Part shown: piece by piece, positions 17,596 to 26,921 of the stretch
Position numbering within the stretch: position 1 is the first letter of the stretch
How the letters are laid out: every line of letters begins with the position of its first letter
Position numbers and translations under genes: made by a program
Notes under the pieces: model-generated
The model's input: only the letters and a program-made list of their open reading frames with translations
Databases searched by the model: none
What the model was told of the DNA's origin: nothing
DNA from: Vibrio sp. ED004
GTDB taxonomy: Bacteria > Pseudomonadota > Gammaproteobacteria > Enterobacterales > Vibrionaceae
Assembly (NCBI RefSeq): GCF_023206395.1
Contig: NZ_CP066149.1
Span: 2,728,001 to 2,792,000, forward strand
DNA: 64,000 nt
Direction of reading: 5' to 3'

Positions 17596-19623
17596 ATGAG
17601 TTTTGGCCCAATGGGGATTTCGTCTGGCATGGATATCAATTCCATGGTCAGCAAAATTGTTGATTCGGAGCGTGTACCTAAACAGCAACGAATCGATAAT
17701 GAACGAACGCGAATCGATACCAGCATTAGTGCCTATGGAAGACTCAGAGAATCCCTTGATTCGATGAAAAACCTGATGACAAACTTTCGTCAGGAAAAAG
17801 CTTTTGCTGTACGAACAGTAGAAAGTACCGATGAAGCTCTTGTCTCTGCAACGGCGACTACCGAAGCGATCGCTGGCAAATATGCCATCGATGTGTTGCA
17901 GCTTGCCCAAAGCCATAAAGTGGCTTCTGATGTGCTATCAGAAGACATGAAATTTGGCCCAGGTAAGCTGCAGGTTTCGCTTGGCGATGACAGCTTTGAT
18001 GTGCAAGTTGGCGATAGATCGAAACTGATCGATATCGTTCGCAGCATAAACGGTGCAGATAGCAACCCAGGTGTTCGCGCATCTGTTATTAATGATGTTG
18101 AAGGCCCTCGACTTATTGTTGCCTCGAACCAGTCTGGCTCCGATCAACAAATCAGCATTAACGTCGAATCTGATGCTGCCAATCCTCTCAAAAAACTCGA
18201 ATATAAAACCCTAGAAGAGCGTGTTAAAGCACTAGAGAAAGCTCGCCTTGCCGCTCAAGACGTTCTTGCTCTGACTCCTGCAGGAAAAGCTGCACAACTC
18301 GTTGATGACGCGATTTCGAACGATGACCCAAATGCGAGTGAAACACTCGATGAAGACGGCAATGTCATCCCTGCATCCCAAACCGATTCCACCTCCGTTG
18401 CTGACGAAGACTCTCAAAGTCTTAGCTACGGCGAACAAGCCGCTGCCGACGGCCAAGCTGCCCTTGATGCAGCTAAAGCGGCAAAATCTGTCATGCCTGA
18501 AGACAATATCCCAGGTTGGACGGAAACTGCCTCTGGTACGCTTCTTGATTCTTACTACACACCAGAGCTTGAGCTTGATGAAAAAGCGATAGAGAAAGCA
18601 CCCGATGTTCCGGGGTGGTCAAATGCTGCCTCAGGTACGTTGACAGATTCCTACGTGACGCCAAAAGAAGCCCAGCAAAAGCTTGAGGCGGAACAAGCGC
18701 GTATCGAAGAAAAGATCTCACAAGAAAAAGCAGAGCTCGCAGAGAAAGTTCAAAAAGGCGAATTGACGGCTGAACAAGCCAAAAAGATTGAACGTGCCAA
18801 ACTTGATCCGGAAGAGCGTGAACAATTAGAGAAGGTCGATAAAGCACAAGCTGATCTTGCTCAGGCTCAAGAGTCTTTCGATACCTACAGTGGTATGACG
18901 GAAGTTCAAGCCGGACAAGATTCAATGGTTGTCTTGGATGGCGTTGCTCAGCTCTCAAGTAACAACAATGTGATTGAAGATGCCGTGGAAGGCATCGATA
19001 TTACGGTAAAAGGAAAAACACCCAAAGATAAGCCGCCGGCAGAAATTGGCGTGGAGTACGACCGTAATAGTGTTCGCCAAGACATTGAAGCTTTTGTTAA
19101 TTCTTACAATCAGTTTTACCAAGTGTCTAAAAACTTGGCAGGTGTTGACCCAACGACTGGCCAAAAAGGGCCACTGTCTGGCGACAGTACCGTGCGTAAC
19201 GCTGACTCACGATTAAAAGGTGTGTTCTCATCAAGCATTGAAGGCGCGCCGGACAACCTAAAGTCTTTGACCGAGTTTGGTATCACGACCACAAGACAAG
19301 GTTCGTTAGAGATCAACTACGACATGCTCGACCGCCAACTGAACAACAACTTCGACAAGTTGGGAGAGTTCTTTGGTGGCAACAACGGTTTTGCTAAAAA
19401 AGTCGAAGATGCGATTCAAGGTATCACAGGTATCACAGGCTCGATTCGTACAAGAGAAAAGAGCTTAGTCGAGCAAAATTACCGCCTAGCGGATGACCAA
19501 AGCGCGCTCGATCGACGCATGGATAGCTTGGAGAGCCGTACCCACTCTAAGTTCACCGCGATGCAAGATGCGACCAGTAAGATGCAATCTCAGTTGGGCA
19601 GTATGATGAATGCGTTGGGCTAA
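17596..19623 (+). CDS. fliD: FliD, filament cap (HAP2)
   Basis: 675 aa, far longer than enteric FliD (about 470). The N-terminal FliD domain (GISSGMDINSMVSKIVDSER) and C-terminal FliD domain (GVFSSSIEGAPDNLKSLTEFG, and final helices) are intact. The extra length is a central insertion (about residues 205-445), rich in Asp, Glu and Ala. It has a duplicated 19-residue motif (305-323 and 338-356) and then a likely coiled coil (about 360-440). It caps the filament and guides flagellin insertion. V. parahaemolyticus calls it flaH. Confidence 0.95.
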   Translation: MSFGPMGISSGMDINSMVSKIVDSERVPKQQRIDNERTRIDTSISAYGRLRESLDSMKNLMTNFRQEKAFAVRTVESTDEALVSATATTEAIAGKYAIDVLQLAQSHKVASDVLSEDMKFGPGKLQVSLGDDSFDVQVGDRSKLIDIVRSINGADSNPGVRASVINDVEGPRLIVASNQSGSDQQISINVESDAANPLKKLEYKTLEERVKALEKARLAAQDVLALTPAGKAAQLVDDAISNDDPNASETLDEDGNVIPASQTDSTSVADEDSQSLSYGEQAAADGQAALDAAKAAKSVMPEDNIPGWTETASGTLLDSYYTPELELDEKAIEKAPDVPGWSNAASGTLTDSYVTPKEAQQKLEAEQARIEEKISQEKAELAEKVQKGELTAEQAKKIERAKLDPEEREQLEKVDKAQADLAQAQESFDTYSGMTEVQAGQDSMVVLDGVAQLSSNNNVIEDAVEGIDITVKGKTPKDKPPAEIGVEYDRNSVRQDIEAFVNSYNQFYQVSKNLAGVDPTTGQKGPLSGDSTVRNADSRLKGVFSSSIEGAPDNLKSLTEFGITTTRQGSLEINYDMLDRQLNNNFDKLGEFFGGNNGFAKKVEDAIQGITGITGSIRTREKSLVEQNYRLADDQSALDRRMDSLESRTHSKFTAMQDATSKMQSQLGSMMNALG

Positions 19624-19626
19624 TCG

Positions 19627-19932
19627 ATGAATAGCCAGCTTCAAGAGCTTTGTGAACTAGATCAACTAATTATCTCTAAGCTCGAATTTAGTGAAATTAA
19701 TGCTGAAGAAATAACGCAGCTTGTCGATAACAGAGAACAGTTATTGCAAAACGTGCTTCAATTAATCGACTCACACCCCGACGTTAAGCAAAGTTCTGAA
19801 TGGTTTGAAGCCATTACCAGAACCAGAAAATTGGTCGAATTGATGCAGTCTAAGACGAGTCGAGTAGGTAAGACCCTACACAAATACCGTCATGGCGCTA
19901 AATCAGTTCAACAATACAAAAAGTTTTTATAG
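19627..19932 (+). CDS. flaI: FlaI, FliT-like flagellar protein
   Basis: 101 aa, mainly helical and charged, starting 3 bp after the fliD stop. The position between fliD and fliS is that of Vibrio flaI, whose product resembles FliT, the FliD export chaperone. No catalytic motif is present. Function is inferred mainly from gene order; the sequence itself (LCELDQLIISKLEF) fits FlaI. Confidence 0.85.
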   Translation: MNSQLQELCELDQLIISKLEFSEINAEEITQLVDNREQLLQNVLQLIDSHPDVKQSSEWFEAITRTRKLVELMQSKTSRVGKTLHKYRHGAKSVQQYKKFL

Positions 19933-19944
19933 AAGAGGTTTACT

Positions 19945-20355
19945 ATGCGCGGTTCTTTACAGGCATATAAAAAGGTATCAGTGGATAGTCAGCTAACAGC
20001 TGCCTCACCGCATAAAATTGTACAAATGCTAATGTCAGGTGCTATCGAGCGTCTGATTCAAGGCAAAGCGGCAATGCAAGCTGGCAACATTCCAGTGAAA
20101 GGTGAGCGACTTGGTAAGGCTCTAGATATCATTATTAGCCTACGTAGTTGCCTGTCTATGGACGATGGCGGCGACATTGCGAAAAACCTAGATCAACTTT
20201 ATGAGTTCATGATCACGCAAATTTCTGCGGCAAATCACAAAAATGACCCACAGCCTATTGATGATGTTATCGATATTATCCGCGAAATTAAGAGCGCTTG
20301 GGACCAAATTCCGAATGAATATCACAACTTGACGTCTGCTGACGTAGGTATTTAA
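19945..20355 (+). CDS. fliS: FliS, flagellin export chaperone
   Basis: 136 aa with the FliS pattern: AYKKVSVDSQLTAASPHKIV near the start, then MLMSGAIERLIQGKAAM and LDIIISLRSCLSMDDGGDIA. It binds the flagellin C-terminus in the cytoplasm to stop premature polymerisation. AGAGGTTT precedes the ATG. It is the last gene of flaG-fliD-flaI-fliS, with a strong terminator 77 bp later. Confidence 0.95.
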   Translation: MRGSLQAYKKVSVDSQLTAASPHKIVQMLMSGAIERLIQGKAAMQAGNIPVKGERLGKALDIIISLRSCLSMDDGGDIAKNLDQLYEFMITQISAANHKNDPQPIDDVIDIIREIKSAWDQIPNEYHNLTSADVGI

Positions 20356-20431
20356 AGAAAAATTGCAGTTTTAACCAATCTCATATCCCTTAATTGGTTG
20401 GTTGCCTTATTTTTTTAATCAAATAAAATAG

Positions 20432-20462
20432 AAGCCATTAGATAGCCTAATGGCTTTTTTTC
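20432..20462 (+). terminator. Terminator after fliS
   Basis: AAGCCATTAG (20432-20441) pairs with CTAATGGCTT (20447-20456) across a 5-nt loop and is followed by a run of T. It separates the flaG-fliS unit from flrA, so flrA must have its own promoter in 20463-20584, where I see no convincing -35/-10 pair. Confidence 0.92.
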
Positions 20463-20584
20463 GTTGCTGATTTCCTAAATTTGTCCACGTAAAACATAAT
20501 CATTGATACATATCTTTGTTTTATAGATTACGTCGCTCACCGTTTTTCCGCATCGCACCAAAATAAAGGCAATAATTCCTACTT

Positions 20585-22051
20585 ATGCAAGGTTTGGCAA
20601 AACTGCTTGTCGTCGACGATAACGCTCAAGATCGTCACAATTTAAGCACAATATTAGAGTTTGTAGGAGAGAGCTGCGAAGTAATCAGCTCTGAACAAGC
20701 GCGCAAGGTTGACTGGTCACAACAGTGGGCCGGCTGCATCATTGGCTCAATTAAAGGTAAAGGCTTCAACGCATTACTGAATGAAAAGCTTGTTCACGCC
20801 AATCACATCCCACTATTAGTGATTGGCAAAAATAATCACCCGGTTGACGAGCTCACTAACTTTGTTGGTGAACTTGAACTTCCTCTTAACTACCCGCAAT
20901 TAAGTGATGCATTAAGACACTGTAAAGACTTTTTAGGTCGCAAGGGTGTTCAAGTTGTCTCTTCGGCACGTAAGAACACACTGTTTCGTAGCCTAGTCGG
21001 TCAAAGTGCTGGCATTCAAGAAGTACGTCACTTAATTGAACAAGTCTCTTCGACAGAAGCGAATGTACTGATTCTTGGTGAATCAGGTACGGGCAAAGAA
21101 GTCGTAGCACGTAATATTCATTATCATTCTAAGCGTCGTTCTGGACCTTTCGTGCCAGTGAACTGTGGCGCAATTCCACCAGACTTATTGGAAAGCGAAC
21201 TGTTCGGTCATGAGAAGGGCGCATTTACTGGTGCGATTACTGCACGTAAAGGCCGCTTTGAATTGGCTGAAGGTGGCACACTGTTTCTTGATGAGATTGG
21301 CGATATGCCAATGGCGATGCAGGTTAAGCTGCTACGCGTCTTACAAGAACGATGTTTTGAGCGTGTAGGTGGCAACAGCACCATTCAAGCTGATGTTCGC
21401 GTGATAGCGGCAACACACCGCAACCTTGAAGACATGATCGATGATGACTCGTTCCGTGAAGATCTTTACTATCGTTTGAATGTATTCCCGATTGAGATGC
21501 CAGCGCTGCAAGATCGCAAAGAAGACATTCCACTGTTGCTTCAAGAACTAATGACACGAATGGAAGCGGAAGGCAGCATGCCTATTTGCTTCACACCTCG
21601 CGCGATTAACTCTTTGATGGAGCACTACTGGCCAGGTAACGTTCGTGAATTAGCAAACTTAGTGGAACGCATGGTTATCCTCTATCCAAATAGCTTGGTT
21701 GATGTAAACCATCTGCCAACTAAGTATCGATACAGCGATATTCCTGAGTTCCAGCCTGAGTTTAATAGCTTTGTGTCTGAAGAAGAGCAAGAGCGTGATG
21801 CACTGGCTGACTTGTTCTCAGAAGATTTCAGCTTTGATCAGCAAGATGATATCGCTGACAACGCGAATGCACCTCAAGAGTTACCTCCAGAAGGGGTTAA
21901 CCTGAAAGAACTGCTTGCGGATATGGAAGTGAATATGATCAACCAAGCTTTGGAGGCGCAGGGCGGTATTGTTGCTCGTGCGGCTGACATGCTTGGAATG
22001 CGCAGAACCACTTTGGTTGAAAAAATGCGTAAATATAACTTGCAGCGTTAG
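20585..22051 (+). CDS. flrA: FlrA, sigma-54-dependent master flagellar regulator
   Basis: 488 aa. Residues 5-125 are a receiver-like domain with no Asp at the expected phosphorylation site ([10 protein letters not shown], residues 51-60), as in FleQ/FlrA proteins. The AAA+ domain has Walker A GESGTGKE (165-172) and the sigma-54 contact motif GAFTGA; a Fis-type helix-turn-helix ends the protein ([20 protein letters not shown]). It activates flrBC and other class II promoters. Called flaK in V. parahaemolyticus. Stands alone between terminators. Confidence 0.95.
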   Translation: MQGLAKLLVVDDNAQDRHNLSTILEFVGESCEVISSEQARKVDWSQQWAGCIIGSIKGKGFNALLNEKLVHANHIPLLVIGKNNHPVDELTNFVGELELPLNYPQLSDALRHCKDFLGRKGVQVVSSARKNTLFRSLVGQSAGIQEVRHLIEQVSSTEANVLILGESGTGKEVVARNIHYHSKRRSGPFVPVNCGAIPPDLLESELFGHEKGAFTGAITARKGRFELAEGGTLFLDEIGDMPMAMQVKLLRVLQERCFERVGGNSTIQADVRVIAATHRNLEDMIDDDSFREDLYYRLNVFPIEMPALQDRKEDIPLLLQELMTRMEAEGSMPICFTPRAINSLMEHYWPGNVRELANLVERMVILYPNSLVDVNHLPTKYRYSDIPEFQPEFNSFVSEEEQERDALADLFSEDFSFDQQDDIADNANAPQELPPEGVNLKELLADMEVNMINQALEAQGGIVARAADMLGMRRTTLVEKMRKYNLQR

Positions 22052-22177
22052 TGTCCAGTTTTATACGAAAGTGAAAACTAGCACGCACATTTTAGCTATT
22101 TCCTAACGCTAGCTAAGTGAATTGATAAACCATAGTCGAGTTGTTGCTTGCTTAACTATGTGATAAATATAGCAAAT

Positions 22178-22210
22178 AGCCTGATTCGTGTTTTACGTGT
22201 CAGGCTGTTT
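22178..22210 (+). terminator. Terminator-like hairpin between flrA and flrB
   Basis: AGCCTGA (22178-22184) pairs with TCAGGCT (22200-22206), with an inner CGT/ACG pair, then GTTTTAG. It ends only about 25 bp before the flrB start, so it may end the flrA message or act on flrB translation. Confidence 0.6.
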
Positions 22211-22234
22211 TAGTATTTGAGGCAAATTTTTGAC

Positions 22235-23275
22235 ATGCACGTATCTAACGAACCAGAAAATCAATCACACCTAGATTCTGTTGAACAGCAGGTTGAGCGC
22301 TATAAGCAAGTGCTCGATGTGATGCCAGCAGGGGTCATCTTGTTAGATACACATGGCGAAGTGAGAGAAGCCAACCCAGAAGCGCACCGTATTCTTGGGG
22401 TTGAGCTCGTAGGCGAGAAGTGGTTTTCGGTCATTCAAAGTGCTTTTGACCCTAAAGACGATGATGGACATGAGATCTCATTGAAGAACGGACGAAAAGT
22501 ACGTTTGGCGATTTCAGCTTCAACCACGGGTCAACTTATCTTGATTACCGATCTGACAGAAACTCGTCTTCTTCAGTCTCGTGTGAGTGATCTTCAACGC
22601 TTATCGTCGTTAGGCAGAATGGTAGCCTCGCTTGCCCATCAGGTTCGTACGCCGCTTTCTAGTGCGATGTTGTATGCTTCCAACCTTGCCGCGCCAAATC
22701 TACCACCGGCAACAAAGACACGTTTTCAATCTAAGCTTATGGATAGATTGCATGACCTAGAGAAGCAAGTGAATGACATGCTGTTGTTTGCCAAAGGCGG
22801 CGACAACAAGGTGGTTAAGCCATTTACTGTCGCTGAATTGATAACCGAATTTCACCCTATGGTGGAAGCGGCACTGAAATCCAACCAGATTGATTATTGT
22901 CAGGAAGTTGAAGGCGAAGAGACTCAAATGTTTGGCAACGCCAACGCCATCGCGTCAGCGTTAAGTAATCTGGTTTTGAACGCGGTTCAAATTGCTGGCA
23001 AGGAATCGCAGATTGATGTGTTTTTTAGACCAGTAAACGGCGAGCTTAAGATATCAGTACAAGACAGTGGCCCCGGCGTACCGAAAGAGCTTCAAGGTAA
23101 AATTATGGAACCATTCTTTACCACTCGCTCTCAAGGGACAGGCTTAGGCTTAGCGGTTGTACAAATGGTATGTCGAGCGCATGAAGGCCGACTGGAATTG
23201 ATCTCAGAAGAAGGTGATGGCGCATGTTTTACCATGTGCTTACCGCTAGAAAGAAGCGCTTCTACTGAAGACTAA
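22235..23275 (+). CDS. flrB: FlrB, flagellar sensor histidine kinase
   Basis: 346 aa from the ATG at 22235; an upstream TTG at 22217 is also in frame but starts inside weak GAGG, so the ATG is preferred. Order of domains: PAS-like (about 20-110), HisKA with His135 in SLAHQVRTPLSS, and HATPase (N box NLVLNAVQIA, G boxes DSGPGVP and GTGLGLAV). No membrane segment, so it is cytoplasmic. It phosphorylates FlrC, encoded 33 bp downstream. Confidence 0.94.
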   Translation: MHVSNEPENQSHLDSVEQQVERYKQVLDVMPAGVILLDTHGEVREANPEAHRILGVELVGEKWFSVIQSAFDPKDDDGHEISLKNGRKVRLAISASTTGQLILITDLTETRLLQSRVSDLQRLSSLGRMVASLAHQVRTPLSSAMLYASNLAAPNLPPATKTRFQSKLMDRLHDLEKQVNDMLLFAKGGDNKVVKPFTVAELITEFHPMVEAALKSNQIDYCQEVEGEETQMFGNANAIASALSNLVLNAVQIAGKESQIDVFFRPVNGELKISVQDSGPGVPKELQGKIMEPFFTTRSQGTGLGLAVVQMVCRAHEGRLELISEEGDGACFTMCLPLERSASTED

Positions 23276-23308
23276 TAAGTTTTAACTGAATTTACACTGG
23301 AGAATCCT

Positions 23309-24718
23309 ATGGCTCAAAGCAAAGTGTTAATCGTCGAAGATGATGAAGGTCTACGCGAAGCCCTTGTCGACACTCTCGCGCTGGCTGGCTATGAATGGCT
23401 GGAAGCGGATAGTGCGGAAGATGCTCTGGTCAAATTAAAATCCAACTCCGTTGATATTGTTGTGTCTGACGTTCAAATGGCAGGCATGGGCGGTTTGGCA
23501 TTGCTGAGAAACATCAAGCAGCACTGGCCAAATTTACCGGTGTTGTTGATGACTGCTTACGCCAACATCGAAGACGCCGTTGCAGCAATGAAAGAGGGCG
23601 CGATTGATTACATGGCGAAGCCATTTGCGCCGGAAGTATTGTTAAACATGGTGAGCCGTTATGCTCCCGTAAAATCGGACGACAATGGGGATGCCATCGT
23701 TGCCGATGAAAAAAGCATCAAGCTAATGATGCTGGCTGATAAAGTTGCGAAAACAGATGCCAATGTCATGGTGCTTGGACCTAGTGGTTCAGGCAAAGAG
23801 GTAATGTCTCGCTATATTCACAACGCATCTAGTCGTAAAGATGGTCCATTTGTCGCGATTAACTGTGCAGCAATCCCAGACAATATGTTGGAAGCAACAT
23901 TGTTTGGTTACGAAAAAGGCGCATTTACTGGCGCTATTCAAGCTTGTCCGGGTAAGTTCGAACAAGCGCAAGGCGGCACTATTTTGTTGGATGAGATCAG
24001 TGAAATGGATCTTAGCCTTCAAGCCAAATTACTGCGTGTATTGCAAGAGCGCGAGGTTGAGCGTTTAGGCAGCCGTAAGAGCATCAAGTTAGATGTTCGT
24101 GTGTTAGCGACCAGTAACCGAGATCTTAAACAGTATGTTTCTGAAGGGAATTTCCGTGAAGATTTATACTACCGACTGAATGTGTTCCCAATTTCTTGGC
24201 CACCACTGTGTGAACGTAAAGGGGATATTGAGCCTTTAGCCAAGCATTTAGTTGAGCGCCACTGCACCAAACTTGGTATGCCAGTGCCTGTGATGTCAGC
24301 ACAAGCGATCAGCAAACTCGTCAATTATCCGTGGCCGGGCAATGTTCGTGAATTAGACAATGTGGTACAGCGTGCGTTAATCTTAAGCGAACAAGAGAAT
24401 ATCTCTGGTGAGCACATTCTGCTTGAAGGTGTCGATTGGCAAGATGCAAGCAGCCTACAACAAATCGTTGAAGGTAATGACGTTGCGACACCAGACATTA
24501 AGCCGATTGCTGAAGCCAATCCAATCAGTAAAGTGGCGGCTAGCAGTGAAGGGCTTGGTAATGAGCTTAGAGATCAAGAGTATGCGATCATTCTTGAAAC
24601 CTTGATCGCATGTAATGGCCGACGCAAAGATATGGCGGAAAAGCTGGGTATTAGCCCTCGTACATTGCGTTATAAGTTGGCGAAAATGCGCGATGCTGGA
24701 ATAGATATCCCAAACTGA
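23309..24718 (+). CDS. flrC: FlrC, sigma-54 response regulator for class III flagellar genes
   Basis: 469 aa. The receiver domain has acidic residues E10/D11/D12 and phospho-acceptor Asp54 (VVSDVQM); the AAA+ domain has GPSGSGKE and GAFTGA; a Fis-type helix-turn-helix lies at the C-terminus (RKDMAEKLGISPRTLRYKLAKM). Phosphorylated FlrC activates sigma-54 promoters such as those before flgF, flgK, fliE and fliK. AGAATCC precedes the ATG. V. parahaemolyticus name flaM. Confidence 0.95.
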   Translation: MAQSKVLIVEDDEGLREALVDTLALAGYEWLEADSAEDALVKLKSNSVDIVVSDVQMAGMGGLALLRNIKQHWPNLPVLLMTAYANIEDAVAAMKEGAIDYMAKPFAPEVLLNMVSRYAPVKSDDNGDAIVADEKSIKLMMLADKVAKTDANVMVLGPSGSGKEVMSRYIHNASSRKDGPFVAINCAAIPDNMLEATLFGYEKGAFTGAIQACPGKFEQAQGGTILLDEISEMDLSLQAKLLRVLQEREVERLGSRKSIKLDVRVLATSNRDLKQYVSEGNFREDLYYRLNVFPISWPPLCERKGDIEPLAKHLVERHCTKLGMPVPVMSAQAISKLVNYPWPGNVRELDNVVQRALILSEQENISGEHILLEGVDWQDASSLQQIVEGNDVATPDIKPIAEANPISKVAASSEGLGNELRDQEYAIILETLIACNGRRKDMAEKLGISPRTLRYKLAKMRDAGIDIPN

Positions 24719-24780
24719 GGATAGATTAGTAGTGTCAGCTTTCTGACTAGTGTAATACGATATCTAGTCAATTTAATGTG

Positions 24781-24796
24781 TGGCACGCTAATTGCT
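24781..24796 (+). promoter_or_regulatory. Sigma-54 promoter of fliEFGHIJ
   Basis: TGGCACGCTAATTGCT is a full consensus match: GG at 24782-24783, GC at 24794-24795, ten bases between. It lies 55 bp upstream of the fliE ATG. The best sigma-54 site in the window. Confidence 0.95.
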
Positions 24797-24850
24797 CTGT
24801 CAATAATACAGCTAAATAGATAGTCATAATTTTGACTCCTGAGGTAGTAG

Positions 24851-25162
24851 ATGAGAATAGATGGTTTACAAGGCGAAATGCAGGCAATGATGGTCGAAGC
24901 TGCCAGCGCGCGTCCCGCAGCAACGGGGCATGCGGTCGGTGCAGATTTTGGCAACATGCTGACTAATGCCATCAATAATGTGAACTCATTACAGAAGACC
25001 TCAGGTGATCTTCAAGCTCGTTTTGATAGCGGTGACCAAAGCGTGTCTCTATCAGACGTGATGATTGCTCGTAATAAATCTAGTGTGGCTTTTGAGGCGA
25101 CGATCCAAATTAGAAATAAATTGGTCGAATCGTACAAAGAGCTGATGAACATGCCGGTATAA
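24851..25162 (+). CDS. fliE: FliE, MS ring-rod junction protein
   Basis: 103 aa, the usual FliE length. Typical C-terminal segment (SVSLSDVMIARNKSSVAFEATIQIRNKLVESYKELM). CTGAGGTAGTAG precedes the ATG. It links the MS ring to the rod and is first of the operon driven by the sigma-54 site at 24781. fliF follows after 16 bp. Confidence 0.95.
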   Translation: MRIDGLQGEMQAMMVEAASARPAATGHAVGADFGNMLTNAINNVNSLQKTSGDLQARFDSGDQSVSLSDVMIARNKSSVAFEATIQIRNKLVESYKELMNMPV

Positions 25163-25178
25163 GTTAGGTAGTTAAATA

Positions 25179-26921
25179 GTGGCAGATAATAGTCAAACAA
25201 CAGATTTAACCGTGAGCGATAGCAACGACCACGCACTTATTGCAGGCTCAGAGCTAGACGGCGAAGGGCAGAATCCCGATCTAGGTGAACGCAGTTCATC
25301 GAAGTTCGATATGGCCGTAGGTGACCTCGATTTACTTCGTCAGGTCGTCTTAGTGCTTTCTATCTCTATCTGTGTAGCGCTGATTGTGATGCTATTTTTC
25401 TGGGTTAAAGAGCCAGAAATGCGTCCATTAGGGGCCTACGAAACAGAAGAATTAATCCCAGTTCTTGATTACTTAGATCTACAAAAGATCGAGTACTCTC
25501 TTGAAGGTAATACCATCTCTGTTCCTGCTAGCGAGTACAACTCGTTGAAGCTGAATATGGTACGAGCTGGTTTGAATCAAGAACGAAACGCGGGTGATGA
25601 CATCCTCATGCAAGACATGGGCTTCGGTGTATCACAGCGTTTAGAGCAAGAGCGTCTTAAGTTAAGTCGAGAAAGACAGCTTGCAAAAGCCATTGAGCAG
25701 ATGAAACAAGTGCGTAAAGCGCAGGTTTTATTAGCCTTGCCGAAGCAAAGTGTGTTCGTGCGTCATAATCAAGAAGCCTCTGCCTCAGTATTCTTAACTC
25801 TAAAAACAGGTACTAACCTCAAGCAGCAAGAAGTCGATTCTGTTGTGGATATGGTGGCGAGTGCCGTTCCGGGAATGAAAACTTCACGTATTACCGTAAC
25901 CGATCAACACGGTCGACTTCTGAGTTCAGGTTCTCAAGACCCGATGTCAGCTGCGCGTCGTAAAGAACATGAGTTAGAGCGTAACCAAGAGCAAGCGCTG
26001 CGTGAGAAAATTGACTCTATCCTGATTCCGATTCTTGGGTTTGGTAACTATACCGCTCAGGTTGATATTCAACTCGATTTCAGTGCTGTCGAGCAAACGA
26101 GAAAACGTTTTGACCCGAACACGCCAGCAACACGAAGCGAATACACATTAGAAGATTATAACAACGGCAATACTGTTGCAGGCATTCCGGGTGCCTTGAG
26201 TAATCAGCCTCCTGCTGATGCTTCAATCCCGCAAGACGTTGCTCAGATGAAAGACGGCGCGATGACAGGCCAAGGCTCTGTTCACAAAGAAGCGACCCGA
26301 AACTTTGAGCTAGACACCACCATCAGTCATGAACGTAAACAGAGCGGCACGGTTAATCGCCAGACGGTTTCTGTTGCGATCAAAGACCGTCAATCCTTGA
26401 ACCCAGATACGGGTGAAGTGGTTCATACTCCGATCCCGGCGAGCGAGATCAATGCGATTCGCCAAGTATTGATTGGTACGGTGGGCTTTGATGAAACTCG
26501 TGGTGATTTGCTAAACGTATTAAGCATGCAGTTTGCACCTCAAGTAACAGATGTTGTTGCTGATGTACCAATCTGGGAGCATCCAAACTTCAATGATTGG
26601 GTTCGTTGGTTTGCAAGTGCGTTGGTTATTATTGTGGTGGTGTTGGTACTTGTTCGCCCTGCAATGAAGAAACTGCTTAACCCAGCAGCAGACAACGATG
26701 AACAGATGTACGGCCCTGATGGTATGCCAATTGGTGCCGACGGCGAAACCAGCTTAATTGGTGGTGATATTGAAGGTGGTGAGCTGTTTGAATTTGGTTC
26801 AAGCATCGACTTACCAAACCTTCATAAAGACGAGGACGTGCTGAAAGCAGTACGTGCACTTGTAGCGAATGAACCAGAGCTAGCAGCTCAAGTAGTTAAG
26901 AATTGGATGACAGATGGCTAA
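25179..26921 (+). CDS. fliF: FliF, MS-ring protein
   Basis: 580 aa, GTG start at 25179 with only a weak ribosome site (TAGGTAG). Two membrane helices frame a large periplasmic part: about 54-75 and about 476-494. The ring-building motif region (EYNSLKLNMVRAGLNQERN) and the C-terminal FliG-binding tail (DEDVLKAVRALVANEPELAAQVVKNWM) are present. It overlaps fliG by 8 bp, suggesting coupled translation. Confidence 0.95.
   Translation: MADNSQTTDLTVSDSNDHALIAGSELDGEGQNPDLGERSSSKFDMAVGDLDLLRQVVLVLSISICVALIVMLFFWVKEPEMRPLGAYETEELIPVLDYLDLQKIEYSLEGNTISVPASEYNSLKLNMVRAGLNQERNAGDDILMQDMGFGVSQRLEQERLKLSRERQLAKAIEQMKQVRKAQVLLALPKQSVFVRHNQEASASVFLTLKTGTNLKQQEVDSVVDMVASAVPGMKTSRITVTDQHGRLLSSGSQDPMSAARRKEHELERNQEQALREKIDSILIPILGFGNYTAQVDIQLDFSAVEQTRKRFDPNTPATRSEYTLEDYNNGNTVAGIPGALSNQPPADASIPQDVAQMKDGAMTGQGSVHKEATRNFELDTTISHERKQSGTVNRQTVSVAIKDRQSLNPDTGEVVHTPIPASEINAIRQVLIGTVGFDETRGDLLNVLSMQFAPQVTDVVADVPIWEHPNFNDWVRWFASALVIIVVVLVLVRPAMKKLLNPAADNDEQMYGPDGMPIGADGETSLIGGDIEGGELFEFGSSIDLPNLHKDEDVLKAVRALVANEPELAAQVVKNWMTDG

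Noticed and set aside
18491..18958. 155-codon open frame on the - strand opposite fliD
   Set aside because: Lies within the intact fliD frame and codes for no recognisable protein.
20503..20527. Possible sigma-70 promoter for flrA (TTGATA and TATAGA)
   Set aside because: Spacing is only about 13 bp, too short for a sigma-70 promoter.
22109..22130. Possible sigma-54 site before flrB (TAGCACG...)
   Set aside because: GG at -24 and correctly spaced GC at -12 are both missing.
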